64,000 nucleotides of DNA from Sanguibacter keddieii (GTDB taxonomy: Bacteria > Actinomycetota > Actinomycetes > Actinomycetales > Actinomycetaceae), in NCBI RefSeq assembly GCF_001064145.1, contig NZ_JVOJ01000045.1:61435-125434 (forward strand). The letters run 5' to 3'. A program made the translations under genes and the position numbers. A model generated the notes under the pieces. That model was not told the DNA's origin. It saw nothing but the letters and a program-made list of their open reading frames with translations, and did not search any database. Below are positions 62,516 through 64,000 of the stretch, piece by piece. Positions within the stretch are counted from its first letter, which is position 1. Each line of letters opens with the position of its first letter.

Positions 62516-63381
62516 TGTGGGCCGGTGTCATCGGTTCCCCGATTGAGCACTCCCTGTCGCCGGTGATCCACCGAGCGGCATGGGAGGACCTCGGAATTGA
62601 GGGATGGGAGTACCGCCGCATCGAGCAGGATGAGACGAGCCTGCCCGAGTTCATCGCAGGGTTGGATGAGTCCTTCCGAGGACTGTCGGTCACGATGCCC
62701 TGCAAACAGGCGATTATCCCGCTCCTGGATGCAATCGATCCGCTCGCCACTGGAGTTGGCGCAGTGAATACGGTGGTTCCGTCCTCTGGCGTGCTCGCTG
62801 GCTTCAACACGGATGTCACGGGGATCGCTTCGGCGATTCGGCGCGCGTGCTCGCAGGCGGGACGAGTGCTCCCCACAAACGCCGTCGTGCTCGGGGCGCG
62901 AGCCACGGCCTCGTCTGCGCTTGCCGCACTCGGTGAGCTCGGCATCGTGACCTCCACCGTCGCCGCGCGCCGTTTCGGGGGACCCGGTTCTGTCGTCGCT
63001 GCGTCCTCACGACTGGGTGTCACTATCGATCAGGTGCTGTGGTCGGATCGCGACGCGGTTCTTCGTGCCGTCAGCGGTGCTGATCTCGTGATCTCGACGC
63101 TGCCCGCAGGCGTTGCTGATCCGCTTGCCGAGCGGATGAGCGTTCGCGAGGGCCAGATTCTCCTCGACGTTGTTTACTCTCCTCGCGAGACGGCACTACG
63201 CAGCGTTTTCGAAAGGAACGGTGGCATCGTTGCCGAAGGCACCGACATGCTCATCTTCCAGGCGGCAGCGCAGGTTCAGCTGATGACGGGGCGCGCCCCG
63301 AAGACGGAGGTTATGCGTGGCGCGCTGGAGGCGGAGCTTGCTCGACGCGCCCGGGTGAGCGGGGGAGGAGATGCCTTGTGA
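62512..63381 (+). CDS. aroE: Shikimate dehydrogenase (AroE family)
   Basis: The 289-residue protein has the shikimate-binding SLSPVIH (14-20), catalytic K65 in VTMPCKQ, D101 in GFNTDVTG and the C-terminal QAAAQVQLMTG. It reduces 3-dehydroshikimate with NADPH in aromatic amino acid synthesis. The nucleotide-binding loop is unusual: LGARATASSALAAL, where I expect a Gly-rich loop such as GGGATA. The usual NADP-contacting NRT motif is AARR here. It overlaps mltG (ATGATG, two possible starts) and the next gene (GTGA). Confidence 0.88.
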   Translation: MMWAGVIGSPIEHSLSPVIHRAAWEDLGIEGWEYRRIEQDETSLPEFIAGLDESFRGLSVTMPCKQAIIPLLDAIDPLATGVGAVNTVVPSSGVLAGFNTDVTGIASAIRRACSQAGRVLPTNAVVLGARATASSALAALGELGIVTSTVAARRFGGPGSVVAASSRLGVTIDQVLWSDRDAVLRAVSGADLVISTLPAGVADPLAERMSVREGQILLDVVYSPRETALRSVFERNGGIVAEGTDMLIFQAAAQVQLMTGRAPKTEVMRGALEAELARRARVSGGGDAL

Positions 63382-64000
63382 TTCAGACGTGGCTGCAGCC
63401 GTGGCTGAGCGCTGATCTGTCTTTAATCTCCGGTTTTCTCACCTGGATTGTCGTTCTTTCCTGGCTGTGGCGTTCCGGGTGGAAGATTCAGCGCCGCTAC
63501 TTTATTGAAGCGACGCAAAAGCCGCTCACGCGCAACGCGATTGTGTGGAGCGCGGGCATCGTCGGAGCAATCTTCTTTGTGACGGCACAGATGCGTCCCG
63601 ACGTGCCCGGTGTGATGACAGTTGCGATGATCGGCGCGCTGAGTGCTTACGTTGATGCTCGTACCCATCGGTTGCCGAACGCATACACGATCGCGATGGC
63701 TATCGGCGTCGTCCTCGGTCTGGTCGTCGGTGGCGTGATGACGCCGCTGTGGCAGGAGCAGCTCCTTGGAGCGCTCATCGGTGCGCTCATTTGGTTCGTG
63801 CCGATTGCTTTGTTGAATCGCATGCCCGGCGGCATGGGCGGCGGTGACGTGAAGCTGGCTCCGGTGTTGGGGGCCTTGGTCGGCTCTGTGGGATTGCACG
63901 CCGGGGTTTTTGCCCTCGCGCTCTCCTTCGTCTCCGCCGGCGTCGCGGCACTGTGGAAGATCGTCGTCGGATCCGCGGGAACGAAGACCCGCGTGCCGAT
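63378..64000 (+). CDS. Prepilin peptidase (A24 family), truncated by the window end
   Basis: The reading frame starts with a GTG that overlaps the aroE stop and stays open for 207 codons to the end of the window. The product is a hydrophobic protein with about seven membrane segments. The two aspartates of the A24 aspartic peptidases are present: D93 in YVDARTHRLPN and D157 in GGGDVKLA (GxGD motif). Such enzymes cleave, and often methylate, type IV/Tad prepilins. No N-terminal Cys-containing methylase domain is seen, so it is the shorter form. This gene also follows aroE in mycobacteria. The stop is beyond the window. Confidence 0.88.
   Translation, partial: MIQTWLQPWLSADLSLISGFLTWIVVLSWLWRSGWKIQRRYFIEATQKPLTRNAIVWSAGIVGAIFFVTAQMRPDVPGVMTVAMIGALSAYVDARTHRLPNAYTIAMAIGVVLGLVVGGVMTPLWQEQLLGALIGALIWFVPIALLNRMPGGMGGGDVKLAPVLGALVGSVGLHAGVFALALSFVSAGVAALWKIVVGSAGTKTRVP

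Overview
The window is chromosomal DNA of a high-GC actinobacterium, most likely a member of the Actinomycetaceae (Schaalia/Actinomyces odontolyticus-like). The evidence is gene order plus family membership: thrS-HIT-pgsA-patA-pimA, yebC-pdxS-pdxT-ruvCAB, yajC-secDF-apt-rel, MBL-hisS-aspS and rpsD-alaS-ruvX-mltG-aroE-prepilin peptidase are runs I know from mycobacteria and other actinobacteria. Almost everything is a housekeeping gene on the + strand. Genes are tightly packed, with many 4-base start/stop overlaps (ATGA or GTGA). I see no phage, IS, CRISPR, tRNA or rRNA, and no gene-free stretch longer than about 300 bases.

Layout. 1-2.65 kb: the start of a Gln/Pro-rich protein (minus strand), then an ATP-grasp ligase of the D-aspartate-ligase type and a FemAB-type aminoacyltransferase, which together look like a peptidoglycan cross-bridge pair. 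2.7-11.55 kb: thrS, an HIT hydrolase, and the phosphatidylinositol/PIM lipid cluster (pgsA, patA, pimA), followed by a membrane protein, two PrsW-type intramembrane proteases in tandem and a Nudix hydrolase. 11.56-14.9 kb: serB and glgC (minus), divergent from glgA. 14.9-17.2 kb: an orphan ABC ATPase, NfeD and an SPFH protein, closed by a strong hairpin. 17.3-23 kb: glnA (GlnA2 type), glnE, two histidine phosphatases and a small zinc-ribbon-like protein. 23.1-27.7 kb: yebC, pdxST and ruvCAB, with an SOS-box-like site before ruvA. 27.9-31.9 kb: yajC-secD-secF-apt. 32-37.9 kb: bifunctional rel, a DUF349 protein with a palindrome in its leader, an MBL hydrolase and hisS.

37.9-41.1 kb: two overlapping dynamin-like GTPase genes of unknown role. 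41.4-43.5 kb: a DEAD-box RNA helicase with a long leader. 43.5-44.9 kb: an MFS transporter (minus). 45-47.5 kb: aspS and yciO. 47.5-52.7 kb: an iron-siderophore module (esterase, lipoprotein, two FecCD permeases, ATPase) with a clear DtxR/IdeR-type box. 53-55.7 kb: two surface-exposed, signal-peptide-bearing proteins with Ser/Thr/Pro-rich stalks and one C-terminal membrane helix each. 55.7-64 kb: rarA, rpsD, alaS, ruvX, mltG, aroE and a truncated prepilin peptidase.

I did not find a clear new defence or mobile system. The best candidates for undescribed biology are the paired GTPases, the two stalked surface proteins beside the iron importer, the palindrome upstream of the DUF349 gene, the PrsW pair inside the PIM locus, and the ligase/transferase pair for the cell-wall bridge. 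Several genes (ATP-grasp, orphan ABC ATPase, SixA, rel, MFS, yciO, rarA, alaS) have a -10-like hexamer 6-8 bases before the start codon, which suggests leaderless mRNAs. All functional calls rest on motifs and remembered family features; no database search was run.
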